Of a stretch of 64,000 bases of DNA, positions 34,881-43,625 are shown piece after piece; the stretch's first letter is position 1; each line of letters begins with the position of its first letter. This DNA is from Sphingomonas hylomeconis. GTDB lineage: Bacteria; Pseudomonadota; Alphaproteobacteria; Sphingomonadales; Sphingomonadaceae. The translations under genes and the position numbers were made by a program. The notes under the pieces were generated by a model. The model made no database searches, was not told where the DNA came from, and was given only the letters and a program-made list of their open reading frames with translations. Where the stretch lies: NCBI RefSeq assembly GCF_025370105.1, contig NZ_JANQBK010000014.1, positions 124,001-188,000 of the forward strand. Reading direction: 5' to 3'.

Positions 34881-35275
34881 CGGACGACCGGCAGTTTGGC
34901 GCTGACCAGCGCGGCGAGTGTGCCCAGCGGATAGGGCTTGACCAGAAAAGCGGTCGCACCCGCTCCCATCGCCGATCCCGGATCGAAATCACCGGACGTG
35001 ACGATCACCGGAACGTGCGGCACCGTCCGCTGCGCGAAGGCCAGCAGTGCCATACCGTCGACCTCACCGGGCATCCGCACGTCGGTGAAGATCATGTCAA
35101 CGATGGCGCCGGATTGAAGGAACTCTAATGCCTCGACGCCGTCTGCAGCCTCGACCACGTTCCAGCCCTCGTCGCGCAGCGCATCGACCACGGTCATTCG
35201 GATGATCCATTCATCCTCGACGACCAGGATCACCCGGGCGCGCTGCTCTGCAGCCGACTTGTTATTTACGGCCAT
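34877..35275 (-). CDS. Single-domain response regulator (CheY-like)
   Basis: This is a 132-residue receiver from the ATG at 35275. All switch residues are present: VVEDE, MIFTDVRMPG with the acceptor Asp, VIVTSGD with Thr/Ser and FLVKPYPL with the Lys. It has no DNA-binding output. Stand-alone receivers of this type in sphingomonads are often tied to general stress or light-responsive histidine kinases, but no kinase is present in the window. It is coupled to the degenerate receiver downstream. Confidence 0.88.
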   Translation of the reverse strand: MAVNNKSAAEQRARVILVVEDEWIIRMTVVDALRDEGWNVVEAADGVEALEFLQSGAIVDMIFTDVRMPGEVDGMALLAFAQRTVPHVPVIVTSGDFDPGSAMGAGATAFLVKPYPLGTLAALVSAKLPVVR

Positions 35276-35466
35276 GTGCAAGTCACTCTTCCTCACCACC
35301 CGACCCTCCCGCCACATGGTTGAGTTCCTGAACAATCGGTTTGCCGATTAGTATGGATTAGTCTCTGCTCAATCGCACGACTGGGCGCATCGTCGTACTT
35401 CTACGATCTTCGCAGCGACCCGGCGCTAGCGCACGGTGTGCAGGCAGTATGCCGGGGGGGCGCACC

Positions 35467-36084
35467 ATGTTGCTGGACAGAATTCGCTGCTATTTCGCGC
35501 CAGAGACAGCACCGCGGGCCGATCGTCGGCGAATGCCGCGCAAGGCGGTTTACTTGCGCGCCACGATCTACCCGATCGACGTTTTCGCCGATGCCCGCAT
35601 TCAGGATTTGTCAGCGACCGGCGCGCGGGGGCGGGCCGATGTCGAACTGGCGATCGGCCAGACGCTGCACCTGACGCTCGACGAAAGATCCTACCACACC
35701 GGCCAGGTGAAATGGACGCGGAACCGGAATTTCGGCTTTGCGGTGCCGCACGCCGCCGCCATTTTCGGCATCCTGCCGGCCGATATGGATCACGGCAGCG
35801 TCGAAGGGCATCGTCCGCGATCGCCCAGAATCAAGGTCGACATTGCGGCGCGTCTCGTCGGCGGTCGACCGCCTCAACCGGCCATTATCCGCAACATATC
35901 CGCCTCCGGCATATTGCTCAATACGAGCCCTGGCATCAGCCCCGGGCAGCACCTCGTCGTTCAGGTGGACGACGCTCCGACCCTCTATGGCAGGGTACAG
36001 TGGAGCGACGCCGGACGGATCGGCCTCAAGACACAGCAGACGCTGTCGGAGACGATACTTGCCCGGCAGCAGGCCGCGCCGTGA
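35467..36084 (+). CDS. Tandem PilZ-domain protein, putative c-di-GMP receptor
   Basis: This is a 205-residue protein from the ATG at 35467, which follows GGGGGG by 6 bases. Two PilZ repeats are visible: RRRMPRKAVYLRATI with IQDLSATGARGR, and RPRSPRIKVDIAARL with IIRNISASGILL. Both keep RxxxR-like and [D/N]xSxxG motifs that bind c-di-GMP. No other output domain is present. The next gene encodes a c-di-GMP synthesis/hydrolysis enzyme on the same strand, so the pair may be a local signalling module. Confidence 0.8.
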   Translation: MLLDRIRCYFAPETAPRADRRRMPRKAVYLRATIYPIDVFADARIQDLSATGARGRADVELAIGQTLHLTLDERSYHTGQVKWTRNRNFGFAVPHAAAIFGILPADMDHGSVEGHRPRSPRIKVDIAARLVGGRPPQPAIIRNISASGILLNTSPGISPGQHLVVQVDDAPTLYGRVQWSDAGRIGLKTQQTLSETILARQQAAP

Positions 36085-36301
36085 ACCCCCGTCCGATCCG
36101 CGCCTGCCCGCAATCCGTCGATGCGCGGCATGCAACTGTCGGGCAGGATTGCGGCAAACACCAGCATCGGCGGCGGCGCTGCCAGCCACGACCAGTATCA
36201 TCGAAACACGACAATCTCGATCCCTGTCGCCCGCTGCCCCACGCGCACCCCTATCCACGGCCTCGCAGCGCCGTGCGAATAATCAGTCAGGCCAAGTAAC
36301 A

Positions 36302-38275
36302 ATGGTATCCCGTACACCAGCCGCTAAACCCCCCGCGTCAACCATTCCGCGGTCACCGCAGCGCGCGCGGTCGCGGCGGCAGACGGCGATCGCGCGGTAT
36401 AAGATATTGGATAGCGCCTCGGAGGCCGATTTCGACAATTTGGCGATGCTTGCCGGGCGCATCTGCGGCACGCAATCCGCGGCGATCAGCTTCATCGACG
36501 GCGAGCGGCAATGGTTCAAAGCGCGGTGCGGGATCGACCAGTCCGAGACACCGATCGCCGTTTCGTTCTGTGCCCATGCCATTCGCTGGCCCGACATCTT
36601 CGAGGTCCGGGACGCATCGACCGATTCCCTTTTTGTGAACAACGCGCTTGTCGTCGGCGCCCCTTTTATCCGTTTCTACGCGGGCATGCCGATCCTCGCC
36701 GCCGATGGCACGCCGATCGCCTCGCTATGCGTTTTCGATCCGGTGCCACGTCCCTACGGATTGACGGAGATACAAGCCGTAACGCTGCGCGTGCTGGCAT
36801 TGCAGGCCCAGTCGTTGCTCGAATTGCGCCGGTCGAACATCGAACGCCAGGCCCAAGCTGCGGCAAAGTCGGCGCTGTCGAAGGAATTGCGACACGCCGC
36901 CGACCATGACGTGCTGACCGGCCTGCCCCATCGCGGCGTGTTTAACCGGCGCTTGGCCGCCGCCATGCGCGACGCTGAAAAGCACGATACCCGCGTCGCG
37001 CTGATGCTGATCGACGTCGATCACTTCAAGCAGATCAATGATTCACTCGGGCACGACGTCGGCGATGCCATGCTGTGCAATTTCGCGCAGCGACTGCACA
37101 CGGTCGTGCGCAAGACCGATACGGTGGCGCGCCTCGGCGGCGACGAATTCGGTATCATTCTGCCCGGCATCCGCCGCACCGGTCAGATCACCGCGATCGC
37201 CCGCTCGCTGAACGAGCGGCTGCAGGAGCCGATTGAACACAAAGGTCGATCGATCGACTGCCGCGCCAGTGTCGGCGTGGCAATCTACCCCGATCATGGC
37301 GCCACACCGGCGAGGCTGTCGAAATGCAGCGATTTGGCATTGGCCGAAGCGAAACGGACGCGCGGCTGCACGGAGATTTTCCGGCCGGCAATGGCCGAGG
37401 AGTTCGAGCGCGATACGCAGATGCTGTCGGTCGCGCGGGCGGCCATTCAAGAACAGTGCATCGTCCCGCATTATCAGCCGAAGATCGATCTGCAATCTGG
37501 CACCCTGGTAGGGTTCGAAGCGCTCGTGCGGTGCGACCGGAGTGGCAACCCTCTCATCCTGCCTGAAATGTTCGCACTGGCCTTTGCCGACCGCGAACTG
37601 TCAGTGGCGATCAGCCGGCAGATGATCGCGCGGGTCCTCGCCGATATGCGCGGTTGGATGGAGCAGGACCTGGCGTTCGGCCATGTCGCGATCAACGCCA
37701 GCGCGGCGGATTTCCAGGCCGACGACTTTGCCGAGCGGCTCCTGGAAGGGATCGCGGCACATGGGCTGACCCCGGCGATGATCGAGCTTGAGGTCACCGA
37801 AGGGGTCTTTCTCGGCCGCGGTGCGCACCATGTCGCGCGTGCGCTGGCGTTGTTGAGTGAAAACGGCTTGCGCGTCGCGCTCGACGATTTCGGCACCGGC
37901 TATGCCTCGCTCACCCACCTCAAGCAGTTTCCGGTCGATGTGCTGAAGATCGACCGATCCTTCGTCGGCGGGATCGGCGGCAATCCCGACGATACGGCAA
38001 TCGTGCGCGCGGTGATCGGCCTGGGCAGCAGCTTGGGCGTCGCAACCGTCGCGGAGGGTATCGAGACCCAGGCGCAGGCCGATTTCCTGTTGTCGCATGG
38101 CTGCAGCGTCGGTCAGGGCTTCCTGTTCAGCGCGGCGGAGCCGGCGCAAAGCGTGCCCGCCATGATCGCCCGCTTTGGTGCACAGCCCTCGCCGCCAGCC
38201 CCGTGGCAGTGGCGGAATTGCCACTTAGCCGGCCCACCGACCGAGCATCGTCGCGGGCAGGGGCGGCGGAAGTGA
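36302..38275 (+). CDS. GAF-GGDEF-EAL c-di-GMP turnover protein
   Basis: This 657-residue cytoplasmic protein has a GAF domain (about 25-180: ARYKILDSASEADFDNLAML and FVNNALVVGAPFIRFYAGMP), a GGDEF domain with intact RLGGDEFGIILPG and an inhibitory RKTD site five residues before it, and an EAL domain with GFEALVRC, LEVTEGVFL, DDFGTGYASL, KIDRSFV and AEGIE. Both enzymatic signatures look functional, so it may switch between diguanylate cyclase and phosphodiesterase according to the GAF ligand. The start ATG at 36302 lies 217 bases after the PilZ gene. The long upstream frame overlaps PilZ and is non-coding. Confidence 0.9.
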   Translation: MVSRTPAAKPPASTIPRSPQRARSRRQTAIARYKILDSASEADFDNLAMLAGRICGTQSAAISFIDGERQWFKARCGIDQSETPIAVSFCAHAIRWPDIFEVRDASTDSLFVNNALVVGAPFIRFYAGMPILAADGTPIASLCVFDPVPRPYGLTEIQAVTLRVLALQAQSLLELRRSNIERQAQAAAKSALSKELRHAADHDVLTGLPHRGVFNRRLAAAMRDAEKHDTRVALMLIDVDHFKQINDSLGHDVGDAMLCNFAQRLHTVVRKTDTVARLGGDEFGIILPGIRRTGQITAIARSLNERLQEPIEHKGRSIDCRASVGVAIYPDHGATPARLSKCSDLALAEAKRTRGCTEIFRPAMAEEFERDTQMLSVARAAIQEQCIVPHYQPKIDLQSGTLVGFEALVRCDRSGNPLILPEMFALAFADRELSVAISRQMIARVLADMRGWMEQDLAFGHVAINASAADFQADDFAERLLEGIAAHGLTPAMIELEVTEGVFLGRGAHHVARALALLSENGLRVALDDFGTGYASLTHLKQFPVDVLKIDRSFVGGIGGNPDDTAIVRAVIGLGSSLGVATVAEGIETQAQADFLLSHGCSVGQGFLFSAAEPAQSVPAMIARFGAQPSPPAPWQWRNCHLAGPPTEHRRGQGRRK

Positions 38276-38691
38276 TGATCCACGCTCCGCGCGACGTCTC
38301 TCGGCTCCTTGGGCTCAAAACGTGATGTGGTTACTCCGCCTACGAGCTTAACGTAGCGTCTTCCGACAGAAGGGCTGTAGCCACGGCTCGCCTTCGTGTT
38401 CGGTACGCCAACGCGAGGCCACATGATCGACAGGACCGCGCTCGGCAAATCGCCTTTTTGGATCGCGTTCGCCGGAAGTGCCAGACCTGGCGCGCTCCGC
38501 ATGTGGAAGTTGAGAGTTACGGAAGGCGACGCACTGGCTCTACGCGCCACCTTTTGCAATGGCGTAATTCCACTTCGTCGCACAACCGCTACCGTCGATT
38601 GGGCGTGCGGCCTTCTCACTAATCATCTTGTGGCGATGCGCCACGACCATCAGTATGGCGTCGCGACACCGTGTGACGGGCAGGCCGCGCC
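38276..38691. other. Intergenic region without a supported gene
   Basis: This 416-base gap lies between convergent genes. Only short unmatched frames are present on both strands, and I see no hairpin with a T-tract and no RNA gene. Confidence 0.45.
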
Positions 38692-39069
38692 TTAGCCAAG
38701 CGACATGGGATCGCAGGGCGTCAGCCCAGCCATGAAAGCGATGTATAGCGTCTGCGCCAGCGTTCGGACGTGGAGCCGACTCATCATACTCGCGCGATAC
38801 ACTTCAACGGTCCGCGGACTGAGGCTGAGCAGATGGGCGATCTGCTTGTTGCTGTTACCGGCAACCATCGCGGCAAGGACATCGCGTTGGCGCGGCGTAA
38901 GTCTATCCAGGGCGGAGCGGCATTGCTCCGCAGTAAGCACGGGTTTCGTGTGCCGGTCGCATATCGGTGCAATCTTTGTGGTGCGCGAGGCGGTATTTGA
39001 TGATGCCGGACCGCGGGGCATGACGCTCGGCCAAGCCATTGGCGGGAACTCGTCGGGTAAAACGCGCAT
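38692..39069 (-). CDS. Small LuxR-type helix-turn-helix regulator
   Basis: This is a 125-residue protein whose C-terminal half is a LuxR HTH: LTPRQRDVLAAMVAGNSNKQ, then IAHLLSLSPRTVEVYRASMM, SRLHVRTLAQTLYIAF. The first 45 residues are unstructured-looking and contain no receiver or autoinducer domain. FixJ-type and orphan LuxR proteins of this size occur in sphingomonads. It is transcribed separately from the GlxA-type gene 110 bases upstream on the same strand. Confidence 0.82.
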   Translation of the reverse strand: MRVLPDEFPPMAWPSVMPRGPASSNTASRTTKIAPICDRHTKPVLTAEQCRSALDRLTPRQRDVLAAMVAGNSNKQIAHLLSLSPRTVEVYRASMMSRLHVRTLAQTLYIAFMAGLTPCDPMSLG

Positions 39070-39178
39070 GTGTCGTGACCTCCGACCAGGATAATGAGGT
39101 CATCGTGCCGATGTCTCAACACCGGCGAAGCGGCTCTTCAGGACAAACTGGCGGCGTTTTCTTCTTCGTAAGTCTTCT

Positions 39179-40135
39179 TTAACCGCTCGACTGAAAGCGG
39201 ACCCGATATTGCTGCGGCGTGACGTCCATCCGCCGCAGAAAAGCACGCCTGAGCGTGGTCGTTGATCCGAAACCAGCGGCAAAGGCGACCATTTTGATGG
39301 GCGCAGCACTGTCTTCGAGCAAACGCCGGGCGATATCGAGTCGCGTAAGTTCGACATAAGCGAGCGGGTTCATGCCCAGTTCGGCGCGGAACAACCGCGA
39401 GAGATGACGGGGGCTGACGCTCGCCACGTCGGCAAGCGTCTTGAGGCTCAGCTTAGCGCGTGGGTTTTCGAGGATGTATAGCCTTATTCGATCGATCGGG
39501 CCGGTGGTGGCGGTTTGGGCGGTCAACGCGGCACTGAACTGCGATTGACCGCCCGGGCGCTTGAGAAAGACCACTAGGCGGCGCGCCACCCAGAGTGCCA
39601 GAGCCCGCCCATGATCTTCTTCGATCAACGAAAAAGCGAGGTCGATTGCCGCACTGACGCCGGCCGAGCTGAACACCGGCCCGTCTCGCACGAAGATATC
39701 GTCAGCTTCGACCGAGATGTCGGGAAAGTCCGCGGCCAGGCGTTCGGCATATTGCCAATGGGTCGTCGCGCGGTAGCCCGACAATAGCCCCGCATGCGCC
39801 AACAGAAAGGCGCCGGTGCACGTCGAGCCGTAGCGCCGTGACTGTCGTGCCTGCTCGCGCAACCAGTGCTGCACGGCGTCGCTGGGCCGCATGGGAAGCC
39901 CGTAAGGCCCCGCGACGATCAGGGTGTCGCAAGGCTCGACGGCAGCGTCGATCCCTGCGTCGGGCACATAAATCGTGCCCGACGCGCTCTCTTCGGGAAT
40001 ACCATGTTCGGTTACCAGCCGAACGCGATAGCGGTCGCCTGATGCCACCTTGCAATTTGCCTCGAAGAGCGCGTCGCGCACGCCGGCGATTTCGAGGAGA
40101 TGGACATTGCTTGGGGAAAAGATGGTGATCCGCAT
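39179..40135 (-). CDS. GlxA-family AraC-type transcriptional regulator
   Basis: This is a 318-residue protein from the ATG at 40135 (MRITIFSPSNVHLLEIAG). Residues 1-185 are a DJ-1/PfpI-like domain with STCTGAFLLAHAGLL containing the conserved Cys. Residues 215-318 are two AraC helix-turn-helix units (LSLKTLADVASVSPRHLSRL and IKMVAFAAGFGSTTTLRRAF, then PQQYR). Such proteins sense nitrogenous or small organic ligands. No obvious target operon adjoins it. Confidence 0.88.
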   Translation of the reverse strand: MRITIFSPSNVHLLEIAGVRDALFEANCKVASGDRYRVRLVTEHGIPEESASGTIYVPDAGIDAAVEPCDTLIVAGPYGLPMRPSDAVQHWLREQARQSRRYGSTCTGAFLLAHAGLLSGYRATTHWQYAERLAADFPDISVEADDIFVRDGPVFSSAGVSAAIDLAFSLIEEDHGRALALWVARRLVVFLKRPGGQSQFSAALTAQTATTGPIDRIRLYILENPRAKLSLKTLADVASVSPRHLSRLFRAELGMNPLAYVELTRLDIARRLLEDSAAPIKMVAFAAGFGSTTTLRRAFLRRMDVTPQQYRVRFQSSG

Positions 40136-40370
40136 GGCCGCGCTCCACTTGGCAGCGGCATCCGGTCGCTGGTTGCGCACAGGCTAGGCGCCTCGGGCCC
40201 GATCACCTAGGACCAACGGAAGGATTCAAGGTGTGATGGCACACGACGCATGTCTGCGCGGTGACCTGACCAAGAAAATTGCGCGGCGAAATGCCGCAAA
40301 CCTTCCGACGCTCCTTGCACAGCTAACGTACAAAACCGGACTTACCGCACTCGCCAATCGGCAGCATGCT

Positions 40371-40634
40371 ATGACCGTCATGCCGATATTATATTTTGAT
40401 CTCGTGAGCGGTGCCCACCGACTGACCGACCCGGAAGGCGTCGAGTGTATCGATCTCGCGGGCGCTAAAGAAATCGCGCTTTCAGCGGCGAGAGACATCG
40501 TCTCTGCCGATGCCGCGCACGGGAAGATCGATCTAACCCTTCGGATCAATGTCCGGGATGCAGACGATCGCGAAGTCCATTCGCTCCCCTTCAAGGACGC
40601 GTTTGGTGTCAAGATCGACGCGCCCGAGGCATGA
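40371..40634 (+). CDS. DUF6894-type small protein
   Basis: This is an 87-residue protein from the ATG at 40371; an ATG at 40380 is an alternative. The sequence ILYFDLVSGAHRLTDPEGVE, then AKEIALSAARDIVSADAAHG and VRDADDREVHSLPFKDAFGV matches the small DUF6894 proteins common in Rhizobiales and sphingomonads. The frame is open further upstream, but that part is not family-like. Function is unknown. Confidence 0.7.
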   Translation: MTVMPILYFDLVSGAHRLTDPEGVECIDLAGAKEIALSAARDIVSADAAHGKIDLTLRINVRDADDREVHSLPFKDAFGVKIDAPEA

Positions 40635-40811
40635 GCTGGACATCAATACCGACGTGCTGCCTGAAACGCCGGCCACGCGCCGATAGATCGACTCGAGCAG
40701 GCCCGCCTCCATTCTGCACGCGCCTTCATGGAGTGGATCGCGCGCTGGTCAGATGACACTCGACAGTAACGGCAGGAAATAATCTTAACCCTCTGGCTTT
40801 ACGCCTGTCTG

Positions 40812-42611
40812 ATGCCAGATGTTCGGAATGGCCTTGTACATGCGTTAGGTTTGGTCGCACCGCCAATCGCGACCGGGATCGGCTATTATGTCGTCGGTCT
40901 TGCGTCGCTTCTGCTGACCCGCGGCGGCCTTGGTATCGCGACGATCTGGCCGCCAAGCGGCATCCTGTTCGCCGTCCTGCTGATCGTACCCCGACGCCGG
41001 GCCGGATGGCACATTGCTGCTGTGGCTCTCGCCAGCCTCGGTGCCAATCTCGGGTCAGGCACCGCGCTGTTCGTGTCGATCGGGTTTACCGTCGCGAACA
41101 TCACCGGATCGGCCTTGGCCGCCTGGTTGGTGCGAGCGCACGGCAGAAGCGGTGTATCGTTCACCGAGCTTACCGGAATGATCCGCTTTTGCATGGCCGC
41201 CCTGATGGGAACGATGGTGAGCGCGACGATTGCGGTGGTCGTATCACCAGCTACCTCGGCCAACTTCTGGGTTTCCTGGTTTTCGCCCGACCTGGTTGGT
41301 GCGCTCGTCGTGACACCTCTTATCCTGATCGGATATGATGCGTTCAAGAATCGCCTGGTCCCATGGCGAAAGGCCGCGCCGAGGATCGTGACGGTGCTGG
41401 GTCTTGTCGCGTTGGTCAGCGCGCTCAGCTTCGGACAGTCGAACTATCCCCTTCTTTTTCTGCCGATGCTTGCGGTCATCATCGCGGCGTTCAGCTTGGG
41501 GTCGCTCGGCGCCGCGGGAGGCGTGCTGATCGTCGCCGTGATAGGCTCTGCCGCAGTCAGCCTCGGAATAAGTCCGCTCAGCCTTATTCATGCGGACGCG
41601 CTGAAGCAGAGCCTGTTCCTGCAATTCTATTTGCTGACGCTGTTGGGCGCCGCACTACCGATCGCGGCGCTGCTGGCGACGCGCGCACGGATCGCACGTC
41701 GGCTTTCCGATAAGATGCGCCTTCTCCAACTTGCGGAAAGCGCCGCGCATTTCGGTCATTGGCGGTTCGATATTGCAACACAGACCGTAAGTTGGTCACC
41801 GGAGGTGTTTCGCATTTACGGCGTCGATCCGGATATCATGCCGTCGTTGGATGGTGTCATTCGAGGTTTCCATGCCGAGGATCGGGCGGCCGTCACCGCG
41901 ATCATCGAACGATCGATCGAGCACCGTGCAGCTTTTCAATTCAACGCGCGCCTTGTTCAACCGGGAGGCGAGATATGTCACGTCTATTCCCGGGGAGAAA
42001 TCGATCACAACGCCGATGACAGTTCGTTCGGTCTGTTCGGCATTATCCAGGATATCACCGTGCAGGTCGCCCATGAAGCAGCGATCGAGCATGCCCGTAT
42101 CCGTGCGGAGGAGGCTGCGAGAGCGGCGACGGTAATGGCAGAAACCGATCAATTAACGGGTATCGCAAATCGACGCCGCACACATCTTGTGCTCGAACAG
42201 GCGATTTCGCTGTCGCGGCGGTTGGGTGGGCCGTTGTCCGTCGCCATTTTCGACGTCGATCACTTCAAGCGCGTCAACGACACATGGGGGCATCAGGCGG
42301 GCGACGAAGTGTTAAAGCGTATCGCGACCGATGCCGAGGGAGAATTGCGCAACGGCGATATGGTGGGACGCTTCGGTGGTGAGGAGTTCGTGATCGTGCT
42401 GCCGGACGCGACCGCTCAAGTTGCGCTGCTGGTGGCTGAGCGCGTTCGTATCGCGATCGAAGCCGGGGGAAGCAATCCTTGCGTGACGATCAGCATCGGG
42501 GTGGCAGAACTCACGAACGGCGAAGCGGGCGATGCGTTGTTGCGCCGTGCTGACCAAGCTTTGTACGTGGCGAAAGCGGAAGGGCGTAATACGTTGCGCT
42601 TGGCCGCATAA
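40812..42611 (+). CDS. MASE1-PAS-GGDEF diguanylate cyclase
   Basis: This 599-residue membrane protein has eight or nine helices of the MASE1 sensor type at residues 15-300 (IATIWPPSGILFAVLL, FVSIGFTVANITGSALAAWL). A PAS/PAC domain follows at about 310-430 (HFGHWRFDIATQTVSWSPEV, GIIQDITV), then GGDEF at 440-599 with TDQLTGIANRR, IFDVDHFKRVND and FGGEEFVIVLP. The RNGD motif five residues before GGEEF is a probable inhibitory c-di-GMP site. It likely makes c-di-GMP in response to a membrane or PAS signal. It stands alone. Confidence 0.9.
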   Translation: MPDVRNGLVHALGLVAPPIATGIGYYVVGLASLLLTRGGLGIATIWPPSGILFAVLLIVPRRRAGWHIAAVALASLGANLGSGTALFVSIGFTVANITGSALAAWLVRAHGRSGVSFTELTGMIRFCMAALMGTMVSATIAVVVSPATSANFWVSWFSPDLVGALVVTPLILIGYDAFKNRLVPWRKAAPRIVTVLGLVALVSALSFGQSNYPLLFLPMLAVIIAAFSLGSLGAAGGVLIVAVIGSAAVSLGISPLSLIHADALKQSLFLQFYLLTLLGAALPIAALLATRARIARRLSDKMRLLQLAESAAHFGHWRFDIATQTVSWSPEVFRIYGVDPDIMPSLDGVIRGFHAEDRAAVTAIIERSIEHRAAFQFNARLVQPGGEICHVYSRGEIDHNADDSSFGLFGIIQDITVQVAHEAAIEHARIRAEEAARAATVMAETDQLTGIANRRRTHLVLEQAISLSRRLGGPLSVAIFDVDHFKRVNDTWGHQAGDEVLKRIATDAEGELRNGDMVGRFGGEEFVIVLPDATAQVALLVAERVRIAIEAGGSNPCVTISIGVAELTNGEAGDALLRRADQALYVAKAEGRNTLRLAA

Positions 42612-43573
42612 GATCCGGCGCCCGACGCGCAGCCATTTGCCGATGTTGATACTTCCCGCAATTGCCGATGTGAACGGGCGAACCGGGGTCTTAACGTCCG
42701 GCGTAATGCCGGCTGGATGCGCCGCCGTTCTCGGCGGACTTGTTCTGATGACTGTGCAGTGAGCTTCCCGACTTCCTAACTATGCCCATCTGGGCATGGC
42801 TGCGCGCGGGGGCGGCTAGCTCCAGCCGCATAGAGATGCGTAGACCTGTTGAAGGCTGCGACCAATGGCCACTGCGTCGGGCGGTCCGAATAACTTGGCG
42901 CCCAGCCTCAAATTGGCCGCCGCCGCGTAGATCAACAAAGGGCGGGTTTCGGGAAGCCGTCAAGCCGCTGTGAACGACCGGTATTGGGTCCTTGCCACCG
43001 GGAGCTGCCGGTCGGCAGTGCGCCTGAAATACCGTCGTTCGTGGCTGCCCAGATGCATACTGAAAGCTGCCGTACCTTTATACGCGACATCGATGTCGGA
43101 GATGGCGTCCATTGGAATCAACCGCCCTTCACAACCCCGTGAGGAAGTCAGTTTCCGGCAGAAGCGGACGCCATCGAGGTACCGCTGGCGGCCGCGGCGA
43201 CCTCGGCAAGAGTTCTATGAGGGGGCAAAGAGCTACCCAACAGACCCCGATTCTCGATTGCTCTGATCGGCGGTCCAATACGTCTCGGCCATACTTTGCG
43301 TTACGGAAGCGCAGCAGGCTACCGAAGTTGCCTTGATAAGTTCGGCAGCGTTGGGCGTTCTCGCTCCCCGCAATATCTCTGCTTGGCCGACTGGGGGCTA
43401 TTCTGCGCAAGCATGTGCTCTCGCTGCTCCGGGGAAGGAGCCGCCCTGCGAAGGATTTCGCGCCGACAGCTACAAGCCAGGCGTCTGGGGCAATTTGTAG
43501 CCTTGCACGAGACGATGGGCCGCTTAGCCAGGCCATCCTGCTTAGTAGCAGAGGTCGGCAGAACCTTGCGGAA
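42612..43573. other. Large intergenic region upstream of the galactoside island
   Basis: There are about 960 bases without a supported gene. It contains one 60-bp repeat at 42932-42991. Frames such as the minus-strand one at 43129-43602 have no family-like sequence. It looks like decayed accessory DNA at the boundary of the island. Confidence 0.5.
42932..42991 (+). repeat. 60-bp dispersed repeat, copy 4
   Basis: It begins TCAACAAAGG, has GAACGACC at offset 41 and ends ATTGGGTCC. It lies in the gap upstream of the galactoside island. Confidence 0.65.
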
Positions 43574-43590
43574 TTAAATATGACTTTATA
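43574..43590 (-). promoter_or_regulatory. GTCATAT-core motif, candidate GntR operator (site 1)
   Basis: On the minus strand it reads TATAAAGTCATATTTAA. It lies 36 bases before the alpha-galactosidase start and shares its core with sites at 45907, 55241 and 59221. Confidence 0.6.
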
Positions 43591-43625
43591 GGGTGGGCTC
43601 ATTAATCGTGTACAGAGGAAGCAAG

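Noticed and set aside
43129..43602. A 157-codon minus-strand frame upstream of the alpha-galactosidase
   Set aside because: It has no family-like segment, no ribosome site, and overlaps the candidate operator.
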